Assembly (NCBI GenBank): GCA_024696635.1
Contig: JAILGP010000174.1
Span: forward strand, 1-56,164
DNA from: Eubacterium sp.
GTDB taxonomy: Bacteria; Bacillota; Clostridia; Lachnospirales; Lachnospiraceae
Direction: 5' to 3'
Length of the DNA: 56,164 nt
The position numbers were made by a program, and so were the translations under genes. The notes beneath the pieces are model-generated. The model had not been told where the DNA came from, did no database searches, and worked only from the letters and a program-made list of their open reading frames with translations. Shown here piece by piece: positions 25,486-34,502 of the stretch (the stretch's first letter is position 1; the number at the start of each line of letters is the position of its first letter).

Positions 25486-26508
25486 TTATACTCCGTATTT
25501 TCTTCTAAGTTGTCCACAGGCAGCATCTATGTCACTGCCCATACCTTTCCTAATAGTAACATTAATTCGATTTTTTTCAAGTATTTTCTGAAAGTCCCCA
25601 ACATTCTTCCTATTGGAACGCTTATATTCTCTTTCCTCAACAGGGTTAACAGGAATTAAATTAACATGGTATCCTCGCCCCTCCAAAAGTCTGGATAAAA
25701 GCTCTGCCATCTCCGGACTATCATTAACCCCTTCCATAAGACTGTACTCTATAGTTATTCTTCTCCCGGTCCTTTCAAAATAGTAATCCGTGGCAGCAAG
25801 TGTTTCTTCAATAGAATACTTATTTGCTATAGGCATGATAGTCTTTCTAAGCTTATCCGTAGGAGCATGAAGTGAAAGGGCAAATGTAATGCCCAGGCCT
25901 TCATCAGCAAGTCTTCTTATATTAGGAACTATTCCACAGGAGGATACGGTAATATTTCTGATACTCAGGTCGTAGCCTTCCTTACTTGTTATTATATGTA
26001 TGAATCTAAGCAGATTATCATAATTCTGAAGAGGCTCACCTGTTCCCATAACTACTATATTAGATATGTCCTCTCCCGTATCATTTATAACTGTATATAT
26101 CTGTCCAAGCATCTCTCCAGCTGTAAGATTTCTTATACAGCCTCCAATAGTAGAAGCACAAAAGGAGCAGCCCATGGCACAGCCCGCCTGAGAAGATATA
26201 CAAACAGAATTACCATGATTATATCTCATAAATACAGTCTCTATCATCTGACCATCCTGCATCCTGAGCAGGTACTTTCTTGTACCATCCTGTTTTGATT
26301 CCTGATGAGTAACATATTGGACCTTAACCATATCCTGTTCCAGGCGTTTTCTCATATCCTTGGATATATTAGTCATCTTATCCGCATCCATCACATGCTT
26401 CTTATGCAGCCATTCATAAATCTGCTTAGCCCTAAATCCAGGCCAGCCGGCTTCTTTACAATATTCAGTTAATTGTTCCATATACATGGAAGTAATTTCT
26501 ACTGCCAA
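25486..26508 (-). CDS. rlmN: 23S rRNA/tRNA adenine C2 methyltransferase RlmN
   Basis: A radical-SAM enzyme that methylates A2503 of 23S rRNA and A37 of some tRNAs. The SAM cluster motif is CAMGCSFC; GEPLQNYDNLLRFI and the late catalytic Cys in DAACGQLRRKYGV complete the site, and the length (340) is typical. I take the TTG at 26508 as start because AGAGGG lies 6 nt upstream, whereas the in-frame ATG at 26487 has no Shine-Dalgarno. It lies between rsmB and the phosphatase gene. Confidence 0.96.
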   Translation of the reverse strand: MAVEITSMYMEQLTEYCKEAGWPGFRAKQIYEWLHKKHVMDADKMTNISKDMRKRLEQDMVKVQYVTHQESKQDGTRKYLLRMQDGQMIETVFMRYNHGNSVCISSQAGCAMGCSFCASTIGGCIRNLTAGEMLGQIYTVINDTGEDISNIVVMGTGEPLQNYDNLLRFIHIITSKEGYDLSIRNITVSSCGIVPNIRRLADEGLGITFALSLHAPTDKLRKTIMPIANKYSIEETLAATDYYFERTGRRITIEYSLMEGVNDSPEMAELLSRLLEGRGYHVNLIPVNPVEEREYKRSNRKNVGDFQKILEKNRINVTIRKGMGSDIDAACGQLRRKYGV

Positions 26509-26597
26509 AGCAAGCCCTCTTTCAAATTAAAATCACAGCCTTCATATAATACTTTTTAAGCCTTAATATGTCAAATTTTCTATCTATGGCCTATTTA

Positions 26598-28025
26598 TTA
26601 TATATTACAAGCCTTCCTCAAAATAGCATAATAGAAGCCATCACTTCCATCTATTCCCTGAAGAAATGTCTTATCCTCCACAAGAACAAAATCATTTCCT
26701 TCTTCCGATTCCAGAAACGCCTTCACAACCTCTCCATTTTCAGAAGGATTAATAGTACAGGTAGAATAGCATATACTTCCATTATCCTTCACATAATGAG
26801 AAGCATTCTTCAATATACCAAGCCCCTGTTCAGCCAAAAACCTTATAGATTCCTCTGTAACATGGTATTTGATATCATTTTTCCTTCCAATTATTCCAAG
26901 TCCCGAACAGGGAACATCTGAAAGAACCACATCGAATTTATCCCTTGCTTCAAGCCCTTCCACCTGCTTATCCAGAATATTTGCATCTCTTATTTCTATA
27001 TTTATTCCACTTATATATTTATTGTCAGAAGCTATTTTCTTATTGTCAGAAGCTATTTTCTTATTATCAGAATACATTTCCAAATCATCAACCCGGGAAG
27101 CTTCCTGATCCATAACCAAAAATGGAATTCCCATTCTCTGGGCATTTTCTTCAATCAGACTAATTTTCTTCTGAGAAATGTCCCTGGAAAGAATAATTCC
27201 GGAATCTGACAATTCATAAGCCAAAAGACTCTTTCCCCCAGGAGCACTGCAAAGATCAAGCACCTTATCTCCTGGCTTTATCCCGGCATGCTCTATGGCA
27301 TAAACCGAAGTCTCGTCCTGCACAATAAAAAGTCCATCCCTGTAGCCCGGAAGTCTGGAAATGCTATCGTAGCCACTTATTCTAAGGCATCTGCCAGAAA
27401 TAAGTCCATCCTCAACCTTAATCCCCTTTTCTATAAGCCTTTTCTTATATTCATCGGTGGATATCTTATATTGATTTACCCTGATAACAGTATCATGCTC
27501 CCTATACTGATCTTCAAGTATAAGTCTGGTCTTTTCCTTTCCGTAGCTTTCTGTAAGAAGCCTGCATATCCACATAGGTGTTGAATACCTGCTTTCCTGG
27601 TTACTTACCAGATAGGAATCCAGCTTGCCCTCCTCATATACTCTGTCCACATTTCTAAGGAGTCCATTTACATAACCACTTAAGCCCTGATAGCCCTTGC
27701 TCTTGGTCATTTCCACAGCTTCAGCAATCACCGCCCTGTTAGGAATCTGATCCATATATCTTATCTGATAAATTCCCATCCTAAGTATTATCCTTATATC
27801 AGGCTTTATCTTCTTATTTGAACCCTTGGCCGAAAACTTGTTTATAAGAAAATCCAAGGAAAGCTTTCTTTCTGTAACACCCTCCACAAGTCTTGTTAAA
27901 AATGCCCTGTCTCTCTTATCCTCAAACTGATGTATGCGAAGGGCATTGCCAAGCAGGTCATTAACATATAAATTGTCATCTTCCACCTTCTTTAATATAT
28001 CGAAGGCAACCTCTCTTACATTCAT
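26598..28025 (-). CDS. rsmB: 16S rRNA m5C967 methyltransferase RsmB with a repeat insertion
   Basis: RsmB methylates C967 of 16S rRNA. Residues 1-145 form the NusB-like RNA-binding domain; the Rossmann methyltransferase follows with LCSAPGGKSLLAYEL (SAM site), SDVPCSGLGIIGRKNDIKY and YSTCTINPSENGEVV, whose two cysteines are catalytic. At 475 residues it is longer than usual because of an in-frame insertion at about residues 315-340 made of three 7-residue repeats (SDNKKIA-like) encoded by a 21-bp tandem array (27019-27081). The insertion falls between SAM-binding strands, where length variation is tolerated. It follows fmt by 24 bp. Confidence 0.95.
   Translation of the reverse strand: MNVREVAFDILKKVEDDNLYVNDLLGNALRIHQFEDKRDRAFLTRLVEGVTERKLSLDFLINKFSAKGSNKKIKPDIRIILRMGIYQIRYMDQIPNRAVIAEAVEMTKSKGYQGLSGYVNGLLRNVDRVYEEGKLDSYLVSNQESRYSTPMWICRLLTESYGKEKTRLILEDQYREHDTVIRVNQYKISTDEYKKRLIEKGIKVEDGLISGRCLRISGYDSISRLPGYRDGLFIVQDETSVYAIEHAGIKPGDKVLDLCSAPGGKSLLAYELSDSGIILSRDISQKKISLIEENAQRMGIPFLVMDQEASRVDDLEMYSDNKKIASDNKKIASDNKYISGINIEIRDANILDKQVEGLEARDKFDVVLSDVPCSGLGIIGRKNDIKYHVTEESIRFLAEQGLGILKNASHYVKDNGSICYSTCTINPSENGEVVKAFLESEEGNDFVLVEDKTFLQGIDGSDGFYYAILRKACNI
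27019..27081. repeat. 21-bp tandem array inside rsmB
   Basis: Three 21-bp units start at 27019, 27040 and 27061; the first two are identical and the third has diverged. Because 21 is divisible by three, the array adds in-frame heptads (SDNKKIA) to RsmB without breaking the gene. Confidence 0.92.
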
Positions 28026-28049
28026 ATATTTCCTCTATAAGATAGATGG

Positions 28050-29009
28050 TCATCCCAGCTTCTGACCTACCTTAACTAAATATCCATTTAAAAACGCCAC
28101 TGTATCCATGGCCTTTTTGCCTTCAGGCTGAAGCTTTGTTATCTTAAGCCCCTTGTCCAAACATTTAACCACGAAGAATTTCTTTGTTACCTCAACAATA
28201 GTTCCAGGTTCAGCAGAACTGATAGCCTCACCAGCCTCTGTCTTATCCGATTCATCCAGTTCAACTATATCTGCCCCAAGTAATTTCATACTCTTACCAT
28301 CCAAAGAGGTAAATGCACATGGCCATGGATAGAGACCTCTTATAAGCCTTTCTATCTTTTCAGCAGGCTGATCAAAGGATATATGTCCCATTTCCTTAGT
28401 AAGCTTGCCTGCATAGGTACTTTCCCGGTCATTTTGAGGAATTCTGTTTGCGCTTCCATTTTCAATATCGGTCATTGTTTTTACAACAAGGTCCGCTCCC
28501 ATCACTGAAAGCTCCTTTGTTAGTGACTCTGTTGTATGTTTACCTATTGGAGTTGAAGCCTGACTTATGATATCTCCAGTATCCAGCCCCTTAGCCATAT
28601 ACATGATGGTAACACCAGTCTCTTCCTCTCCATCTATTATGCTTGATTCAATAGGAGATGCCCCACGATATTTAGGAAGAAGGGATGCATGAATATTGAT
28701 ACAGCCATATTTAGGAATATTAAGAACCTCTTCTGAAAGAATCTGTCCATAAGCAGCAACCACAATTATATCCGGGCAAAGCTGCTTTAACTGACTGACA
28801 CTATCCTCTGCCCTAAGCTTTTCAGGCTGGTACACATCAAGCTCCAGCTCCAGTGCTGTTTTCTTAACATCTGATGCAATAAGCTTTTTTCCTCTTCCCT
28901 TTTCCTTATCAGGCTGAGTATATACACCCACCACCTGGTGACCCGCCTCATAGATTTTTCTAAGGGGAAGACTTGCAAATTCGGGAGTACCCATATATAC
29001 AACTCGCAT
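28050..29009 (-). CDS. fmt: Methionyl-tRNA formyltransferase
   Basis: Fmt formylates initiator Met-tRNA using 10-formyl-THF. The N-terminal domain shows VYMGTPEFASLPLRKI, CINIHASLLPKYRGASPI with the catalytic Asn and His, and MAKGLDTGDI with the catalytic Asp; the C-terminal OB-like domain follows. The 319-residue length is normal. The ATG at 29009 has AGGAGA 6 nt upstream, and that Shine-Dalgarno is duplicated by a 13-bp repeat just before it. def lies upstream and rsmB downstream, the standard order. Confidence 0.97.
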   Translation of the reverse strand: MRVVYMGTPEFASLPLRKIYEAGHQVVGVYTQPDKEKGRGKKLIASDVKKTALELELDVYQPEKLRAEDSVSQLKQLCPDIIVVAAYGQILSEEVLNIPKYGCINIHASLLPKYRGASPIESSIIDGEEETGVTIMYMAKGLDTGDIISQASTPIGKHTTESLTKELSVMGADLVVKTMTDIENGSANRIPQNDRESTYAGKLTKEMGHISFDQPAEKIERLIRGLYPWPCAFTSLDGKSMKLLGADIVELDESDKTEAGEAISSAEPGTIVEVTKKFFVVKCLDKGLKITKLQPEGKKAMDTVAFLNGYLVKVGQKLG

Positions 29010-29013
29010 AAAA

Positions 29014-29039
29014 AATCTCCTATATCAATCTCCTATATC
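29014..29039. repeat. 13-bp direct duplication carrying the fmt Shine-Dalgarno
   Basis: AATCTCCTATATC occurs at 29014-29026 and again at 29027-29039. In the mRNA sense each copy contains ATAGGAGATT, so fmt has two tandem Shine-Dalgarno sites, one at the proper distance and one 13 nt further upstream. Confidence 0.9.
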
Positions 29040-29144
29040 AATCCATTTTATTTTTTAATCTGAATTTTTAATTATGTTTTAAATTCTATTTTGATTTTAT
29101 CTTAGTTTTAATCTTAGTTTAAATTATCTTTCTATTACTCTATC

Positions 29145-29669
29145 TTAGTCTTCTTGGTCCTCGTCGTAATCCTCATCATCGTAATATTCATCATCATCAG
29201 GATTAACAGGTTCAACCTTATAGAGACCATCTATAGCAAGATCCTTATAAAGAACACCATCAAGATGATCTATCTCATGACAAAGAGCCCTTGCAAGAAG
29301 CTCCTCTCCTTCTACAGTAATAGGATTCATGTTCCTATCAAGAGCCTTTACTATTACATGGGCAGGTCTTGCCACCTCACCCTGAAGTCCAGGAAGACTA
29401 AGACATCCCTCTGGCCCAATCTGTTCTCCATCACTTTCAACGATTTCAGGATTAACAAGAGCAAGAGGATTGCCATCCATAACATCTATAACCACAATTC
29501 TTCTGAGAACTCCCACCTGGGGAGCTGCAAGCCCAACACCATTTGCCTCATACATAGTATCAAACATATCATCGATAAGCTGGCTCAGTCTTTCCGTCAT
29601 CTCCTTAACCGGCTTACACTTTTTTCTAAGTACTTCATCGCCATCTTCTCTGATTATTCTGATTCCCAC
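29145..29669 (-). CDS. def: Peptide deformylase with an acidic C-terminal tail
   Basis: Def removes the N-formyl group from new proteins. The three metal/active-site motifs are [17 protein letters not shown] and CHEIDHLDG (Cys and two His ligands, catalytic Glu). The core ends near residue 150 and is followed by a strongly acidic tail rich in Asp, Glu and Tyr ([17 protein letters not shown]), which many homologues lack or have shorter. The start is GTG at 29669 with AAAGGCGG upstream. It sits between priA and fmt. Confidence 0.96.
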   Translation of the reverse strand: MGIRIIREDGDEVLRKKCKPVKEMTERLSQLIDDMFDTMYEANGVGLAAPQVGVLRRIVVIDVMDGNPLALVNPEIVESDGEQIGPEGCLSLPGLQGEVARPAHVIVKALDRNMNPITVEGEELLARALCHEIDHLDGVLYKDLAIDGLYKVEPVNPDDDEYYDDEDYDEDQED

Positions 29670-29719
29670 GCTTTTTACCGCCTTTCTCTTTTTATAAGTA
29701 ATTGTTTTATATTATTAAT

Positions 29720-31837
29720 TTATATTATTCTCATAGGATTAAAATCATACTGAATCTCCAGATCCTTGGTTCTGGCAGGATTTAATCCCCTGAAACCACT
29801 TACCTGATTATATACCATTTCCAGAAATGTATTATATGAATTATCAGCCTCTCTGGTCACATCTATCAGCCTGTCATATCTTTCTGACTTAACATATATT
29901 ACCAGCCTATAAACATTATTAATTCTGTAAATCATAGCCTGAGCAGGGCCTACCATATCAAAAATCACAGCCTCCTGCCCATCATTTGCACTTTCCTTTT
30001 CAATGGCATTCATATATTTCTTCATATCTGCAGATATCATATTTGCAGCACTTATAAGAACCTCTTCATCTGAACAGCTTATCAAAACAGCCAGAAGTTC
30101 AAATACAGGAGGAAAATGCAAAAGCTTTCTATAAGACATCTCATATTCAAAGAAGGATTTATAATCCTGGGCTGCTGCTGTTGTTATAGCATAATGCTCC
30201 GGCTGATAGGTCTGTATTACAACCTGCCCCGGAATCTGACCTCTTCCCGCTCTTCCCGCAGCCTGCGTAAGAAGATCGTAGGTTCTTTCAGCAGCTTCAA
30301 AATCACTATCAAAAAGTCCCAGGTCTGCAAGTATATTTCCGACTACTGTCACCTTAGGAAAGTCATGACCCTTAACTATCATCTGGGTTCCTATAAGACA
30401 CTGGGCCTTTCCTTCTCGGAACTTCTTAATTATAGTTCCATGACTACCCTTGGTAGTGGTTGTATCCCTATCCATTCTTAGCGTCTTAATATCAGGAAAA
30501 AGCTTCTGAACCGCCTCCTCCAGCATTTCTGTTCCTGCACCACATCCACCTATAAGATTAGACTGGCAGGACGGACATCTGTTGGGCATATAGTCCACAT
30601 AACCACAATAATGGCACATAAGCTTATTTTTTCCATGTAAAGAAAGAGATACATCGCAATTAGGACACTTGATTACAGTACCACAGCTTCTACAGGAGAC
30701 AAAAGAATTATAGCCCCTTCTATTAATAAAGAGCATAGCCTGCTCCCCTCTTTCAAATGCATCTTCAAGCTTTGTAGCAAGTGAACGGGAAATAATATTT
30801 CTATTTCCAGCCTTAAGCTCTGCCCTGAGATCCACTATCTCAACCTCAGGCAGAAGAGCTCCCTTAACCCTCTCTGTCAAAGTCAGAAGCTTATATTCTC
30901 CATTTATAGCCTTGTAATACGAACCAATGGATGGAGTTGCTGAACCCAGTACAACCTTAGCACCCTCCAGCCTTGCCCTTTCAATAGCAACCTCTCTGGC
31001 ATGGTATTTGGGTGTCTGTTCGCTTTTATAGGCCCCATCATGTTCTTCATCTATTATGATAAGTCCCAGATTCTGAAAAGGAGCAAAAAGGGCAGAACGA
31101 GGTCCTATCATTATATGAGTTTCCCCGTCCCTGGCCTTCATGAATTCTCTATACTTCTCCCCCTTGCTAAGCTGGGAATTAAGAATTGAAATTGAATTTT
31201 GAAAATAAGAACTGAATCTGGCCACCGTCTGATAGGTAAGGGCGATTTCCGGAACCAGAACTATAACTTCCTGTCCCCTGGCAATCACCTCTTCGGCCAT
31301 TTTTATGTAAACCTCAGTTTTACCACTACCTGTTACTCCATGCAGAAGATATATATTTGTCTCAGAAGATTGATCTATGTTCTTCAAATCCCCTACAAAT
31401 GTATCTACAGCTGCCTGCTGTTGGGCCTCCAGGCTATCAATAGGACTAAACTCAGGAATAGTTTCCCTTATATCCACCTTAGCTTTAGTTTCCCTTACCT
31501 TCTGCTTAACAGGCATTACTGTTTTGAGGGCAGTTATCATGGTTCCTCCATAATTTTCCCTCATCCAGGCCGCCAGTTGTATCAGCTTACTTTCAACACT
31601 GATAGCCCCCCTGGCAACCTCTATAATATTTTTAATCTTATTTATATCGTAATTTGGTTCTAAAGCAAGTCCTATAACATAACCGGTTCTCTCACTGTTT
31701 CCTTTTCCAAATGGAACCTTCACAACAGAACCAACCTTTACATCGTTATACAAATTCTCTGGAATTCTATATCTAAAAGGTCTGTCAACGCTCGATTCAG
31801 AAATATCGATTATTATATCCGCATATCTTTCCGACAT
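29720..31837 (-). CDS. priA: Primosomal protein N' (PriA helicase)
   Basis: PriA restarts stalled replication forks. Of 705 residues, the N-terminal part is the 3'-DNA-binding domain, followed by the superfamily 2 helicase with Walker A GVTGSGKTEVY (about 164) and Walker B DEEHDGAYKSEQTPKYHA (about 265). Eight zinc cysteines follow at about 379-425 (CRSCG, CPNC, CHYCG, CPSC), then AAGRAGRG of motif VI. The start ATG at 31837 lies 41 bp inside the murE 3' end with GGAGG close upstream. Confidence 0.96.
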   Translation of the reverse strand: MSERYADIIIDISESSVDRPFRYRIPENLYNDVKVGSVVKVPFGKGNSERTGYVIGLALEPNYDINKIKNIIEVARGAISVESKLIQLAAWMRENYGGTMITALKTVMPVKQKVRETKAKVDIRETIPEFSPIDSLEAQQQAAVDTFVGDLKNIDQSSETNIYLLHGVTGSGKTEVYIKMAEEVIARGQEVIVLVPEIALTYQTVARFSSYFQNSISILNSQLSKGEKYREFMKARDGETHIMIGPRSALFAPFQNLGLIIIDEEHDGAYKSEQTPKYHAREVAIERARLEGAKVVLGSATPSIGSYYKAINGEYKLLTLTERVKGALLPEVEIVDLRAELKAGNRNIISRSLATKLEDAFERGEQAMLFINRRGYNSFVSCRSCGTVIKCPNCDVSLSLHGKNKLMCHYCGYVDYMPNRCPSCQSNLIGGCGAGTEMLEEAVQKLFPDIKTLRMDRDTTTTKGSHGTIIKKFREGKAQCLIGTQMIVKGHDFPKVTVVGNILADLGLFDSDFEAAERTYDLLTQAAGRAGRGQIPGQVVIQTYQPEHYAITTAAAQDYKSFFEYEMSYRKLLHFPPVFELLAVLISCSDEEVLISAANMISADMKKYMNAIEKESANDGQEAVIFDMVGPAQAMIYRINNVYRLVIYVKSERYDRLIDVTREADNSYNTFLEMVYNQVSGFRGLNPARTKDLEIQYDFNPMRII

Positions 31838-33350
31838 CTTCTTCCTCCAGTATTTCTCTTATAAGGTCCCTTTCATCCATATGATGCTTAACACCATTTA
31901 TTTCCTGGTAATCCTCATGGCCCTTTCCCGCAAGGATGATAACATCTCCCTCCTGAGCATTCATAATAGCATAACGGATAGCCTCCTTACGGTCAATAAT
32001 ATCTATATATTTACCGCCTGTAGGCTTAAGCTTTGATAATATGTCATCTATTATAGCCTGAGGATCTTCAGTTCTTGGATTATCACTGGTTACTATGCTG
32101 AAATCGGAGTATTTACCTGAAACCTCTCCCATTTCATATCTTCTTGCTTTAGACCTGTCTCCTCCACACCCAAATAATGTTACTATTCTCTTAGGATTAT
32201 ACTCTCTGATTGCACCAAGCAAGGACTGCAGAGCCATGCCATTATGGGCATAATCTATCATAAGTGTAAATTTATCGGAGATAGGAATCATCTCCACTCT
32301 TCCTCTTACCTTTATACATTCAAGTATTCTCTGGATTTCTTCGAAGCCTACTCCCATGCAGTCCGCAAGAACTATAGCAGCAAGACTATTATATATACTG
32401 AAATCACCAGGAAGGTCCACTCTTATCCTTCCCTCAAGAGTTCCATCAACATCAAATTCTATACCAAGAAGGCCATCCTCCTTATAGAGTTTGTGACCTA
32501 CCGCTATATAATCACTATATTCACTCTTTCCAAAGGTTATAGGATTAGCTGTACTTCCTTCCATCATGTATTCTGTTGCAGGATCATCCAAATTATAGAT
32601 TGCAGTCTCACACATCGAGAAAAGCTTCTTCTTACATTCCTTATATTCTTCGAAATCTGCATGTTCATCCGGTCCTATATGATCCGGTGACAGATTAGTA
32701 AATATTCCATAATCAAAGGCAACTCCCGCAACCCTGTCCAGCTTAAGACCCTGAGAAGAAACCTCCATTACAACACAGTCCAGTCCATTATCAACCATTC
32801 TTCTAAAGGTTTCATGAAGAACTATAGACTCAGGTGTTGTATTCTTAGCATCATAGCAATCCTTTCCATCATCTATCTCTATGGTTCCCACTATACCTGT
32901 TCTAAGTCCTGAAAGCTCCAGCATTTCCCTTATCATATAGGACGTGGTGGTCTTGCCCTTAGTTCCTGTTATACCTATTACTGTAAGCTCATCAGAAGGA
33001 TTGCCATAAAACTCTGAGCTCATGACACCCATGGCATATCTGACATTATCCACCTTAAGAATACATACCTTATTAGAATCCAGTTCTTCAAATTCCCCAT
33101 TCAAAGCCATCTCTGCTTCTAATATATCTGCCAGCTGGTCCTCCTCTTTCTCTGTAACTATAGCAACTGCCCCTTTTCTGATCACCTCTGGTATAAAATT
33201 CGAGCCATCAAACTTTGCACCAGGTACAGCAAAGTAAAGTATACCTTCACCTGCTTTTCTTGAATCATTTGTTATATCCGCTACGTCTATAGAAGTTTCG
33301 CCACAAATTATCTCATATTTAAGATCACGGATCATCCTACTAAGTAACAT
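31797..33350 (-). CDS. murE: UDP-MurNAc-tripeptide synthetase, m-DAP type
   Basis: MurE adds the third amino acid to the peptidoglycan stem peptide. GTKGKTTTSYM binds ATP, TTPESIVLHETF and SPDHIGPDEHADFEEYK lie in the central domain, and SDNPRTEDP in the C-terminal domain has the DNPR motif that selects meso-diaminopimelate. The ATG at 33350 (517 residues, MLLSRMIRDLKYEI) has AAGGAG 9 nt upstream; a TTG at 33371 would add seven residues and contain the Shine-Dalgarno. Its last 13 codons overlap priA. It occupies the place where Bacillus has coaBC, and it is separate from the usual dcw cluster. Confidence 0.96.
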   Translation of the reverse strand: MLLSRMIRDLKYEIICGETSIDVADITNDSRKAGEGILYFAVPGAKFDGSNFIPEVIRKGAVAIVTEKEEDQLADILEAEMALNGEFEELDSNKVCILKVDNVRYAMGVMSSEFYGNPSDELTVIGITGTKGKTTTSYMIREMLELSGLRTGIVGTIEIDDGKDCYDAKNTTPESIVLHETFRRMVDNGLDCVVMEVSSQGLKLDRVAGVAFDYGIFTNLSPDHIGPDEHADFEEYKECKKKLFSMCETAIYNLDDPATEYMMEGSTANPITFGKSEYSDYIAVGHKLYKEDGLLGIEFDVDGTLEGRIRVDLPGDFSIYNSLAAIVLADCMGVGFEEIQRILECIKVRGRVEMIPISDKFTLMIDYAHNGMALQSLLGAIREYNPKRIVTLFGCGGDRSKARRYEMGEVSGKYSDFSIVTSDNPRTEDPQAIIDDILSKLKPTGGKYIDIIDRKEAIRYAIMNAQEGDVIILAGKGHEDYQEINGVKHHMDERDLIREILEEEDVGKICGYNNRYF

Positions 33351-33395
33351 ACCCCTTATCTCCTTACTCAACTGGATTTATAATAAAACAAAAGA

Positions 33396-33423
33396 AAGCG
33401 AACATAGTATCATATGTCCGCTT
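33396..33423 (-). terminator. Intrinsic terminator after rpoZ
   Basis: AAGCG-ACATA and TATGT-CGCTT pair around a 6-nt loop; the internal position is a G-U wobble in the minus-strand RNA, giving an 11-bp stem followed by TCTTTTGTTTTATT. It probably ends the yicC-gmk-rpoZ transcript. The murE start lies only about 45 bp further on, so murE needs a promoter that overlaps this site or read-through. Confidence 0.75.
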
Positions 33424-33440
33424 CTCTAAGTTTACTTTAC

Positions 33441-33677
33441 TTACTCGTCGTCTCCAACTATCTTTATCTTGCCTTCATAAAGCTCCTCAACTGCAATAGA
33501 AAGAGGTTTCTTTCCTTCTTCGGCATCGATAAGCGGTTCGCTACCTGCTATTATCTGTCTTGCTCTCTTTGCAGTTGCAAGTACAATAGAATATCTACTT
33601 TGTACTACAGGCTGTTCTCCTGGTTCAACGTCTTCATTAACTACTGCCATCAGGTCACTATATGATGGATGTATCAT
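33441..33677 (-). CDS. rpoZ: RNA polymerase omega subunit
   Basis: A 78-residue omega subunit that helps assemble RNA polymerase. The family core is visible in SRYSIVLATAKRARQIIAG, followed by the KKPLSIAVEELYEGKI block of the helix that clamps beta-prime. The ATG at 33677 has GGAGG 8 nt upstream. It follows gmk as in most Firmicutes. Confidence 0.95.
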   Translation of the reverse strand: MIHPSYSDLMAVVNEDVEPGEQPVVQSRYSIVLATAKRARQIIAGSEPLIDAEEGKKPLSIAVEELYEGKIKIVGDDE

Positions 33678-33775
33678 ATCAAATTCCTCCGATCTTAACT
33701 TATACTTAATTAATTGTATTTATTCTCTCTAATTAATCTCACAACTAATCTTTATACAACAAATTTAATGGATTG

Positions 33776-34390
33776 TCAAACCTCTTCAAGCTGTTTCTTG
33801 ATATCAATCAGGAACTGTGTACAGTTTTCTTTACGGCAGGCTTCACTGACAACCACTGAATTTACTGCATCCACACAGGTTTCAAGATCATCATTAACTA
33901 CTATAAATTCATACTGTTCCATGGAAGAGGCTTCTTCAGCTGCTCTCTTAATTCTTTTTTCAATAACTTCAGGAGTCTCTGTTCCTCTGGATACAAGCCT
34001 GTCCCTAAGAGTATCAATGTCCTTAGTAGTTATAAATATAAGGATAGCATTTGGATACTGAGCCTTGATATTCATAGCACCCTGAACTTCTATTTCAAGA
34101 ATAACATTCTTTCCAGCGGCAATCTCATCCTCAACAAATTTCCTTGGAGTTCCATAAAAGTTCTCAACATACTGAGCCCATTCAATAAGACCATTATAAT
34201 CAATAAGCGACTTAAACTCTGCTTCAGTCTTGAAATAATAATCCTTTCCATCCACCTCGCCCTCTCGAGGTTTCCTTGTTGTTGCTGAAATCGAAAGGCT
34301 GTAGTCATACTTTTCTATAAGTCTTTTTACAACTGTACCCTTACCTGCGCCGGAAAAACCGGAGATTACTATTAGTCTTCCTTTATTCAT
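33776..34390 (-). CDS. gmk: Guanylate kinase
   Basis: Gmk phosphorylates GMP and dGMP. Of 204 residues, the P-loop is SGFSGAGKGTVVKRL, the GMP-binding region ATTRKPREGEVDGKDYYF, and the lid contains SRGTETPEVIEKRIKRA. The ATG at 34390 has AGAGGGA upstream. It lies between yicC and rpoZ. The remA (DUF370) gene usually found between yicC and gmk is absent; the 112-bp gap holds only AT-rich sequence with two imperfect copies of AATATTTCTATAAA (about 34452 and 34477). Confidence 0.97.
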   Translation of the reverse strand: MNKGRLIVISGFSGAGKGTVVKRLIEKYDYSLSISATTRKPREGEVDGKDYYFKTEAEFKSLIDYNGLIEWAQYVENFYGTPRKFVEDEIAAGKNVILEIEVQGAMNIKAQYPNAILIFITTKDIDTLRDRLVSRGTETPEVIEKRIKRAAEEASSMEQYEFIVVNDDLETCVDAVNSVVVSEACRKENCTQFLIDIKKQLEEV

Positions 34391-34502
34391 AATACTTATC
34401 CCTCTATTTTAAATTTACAAATTCAAATATATAAACAAGAACCATAATCTGAATATTTCTATAAATTTTTATATAAATATTTCTATAAATATATCTTATA
34501 TT

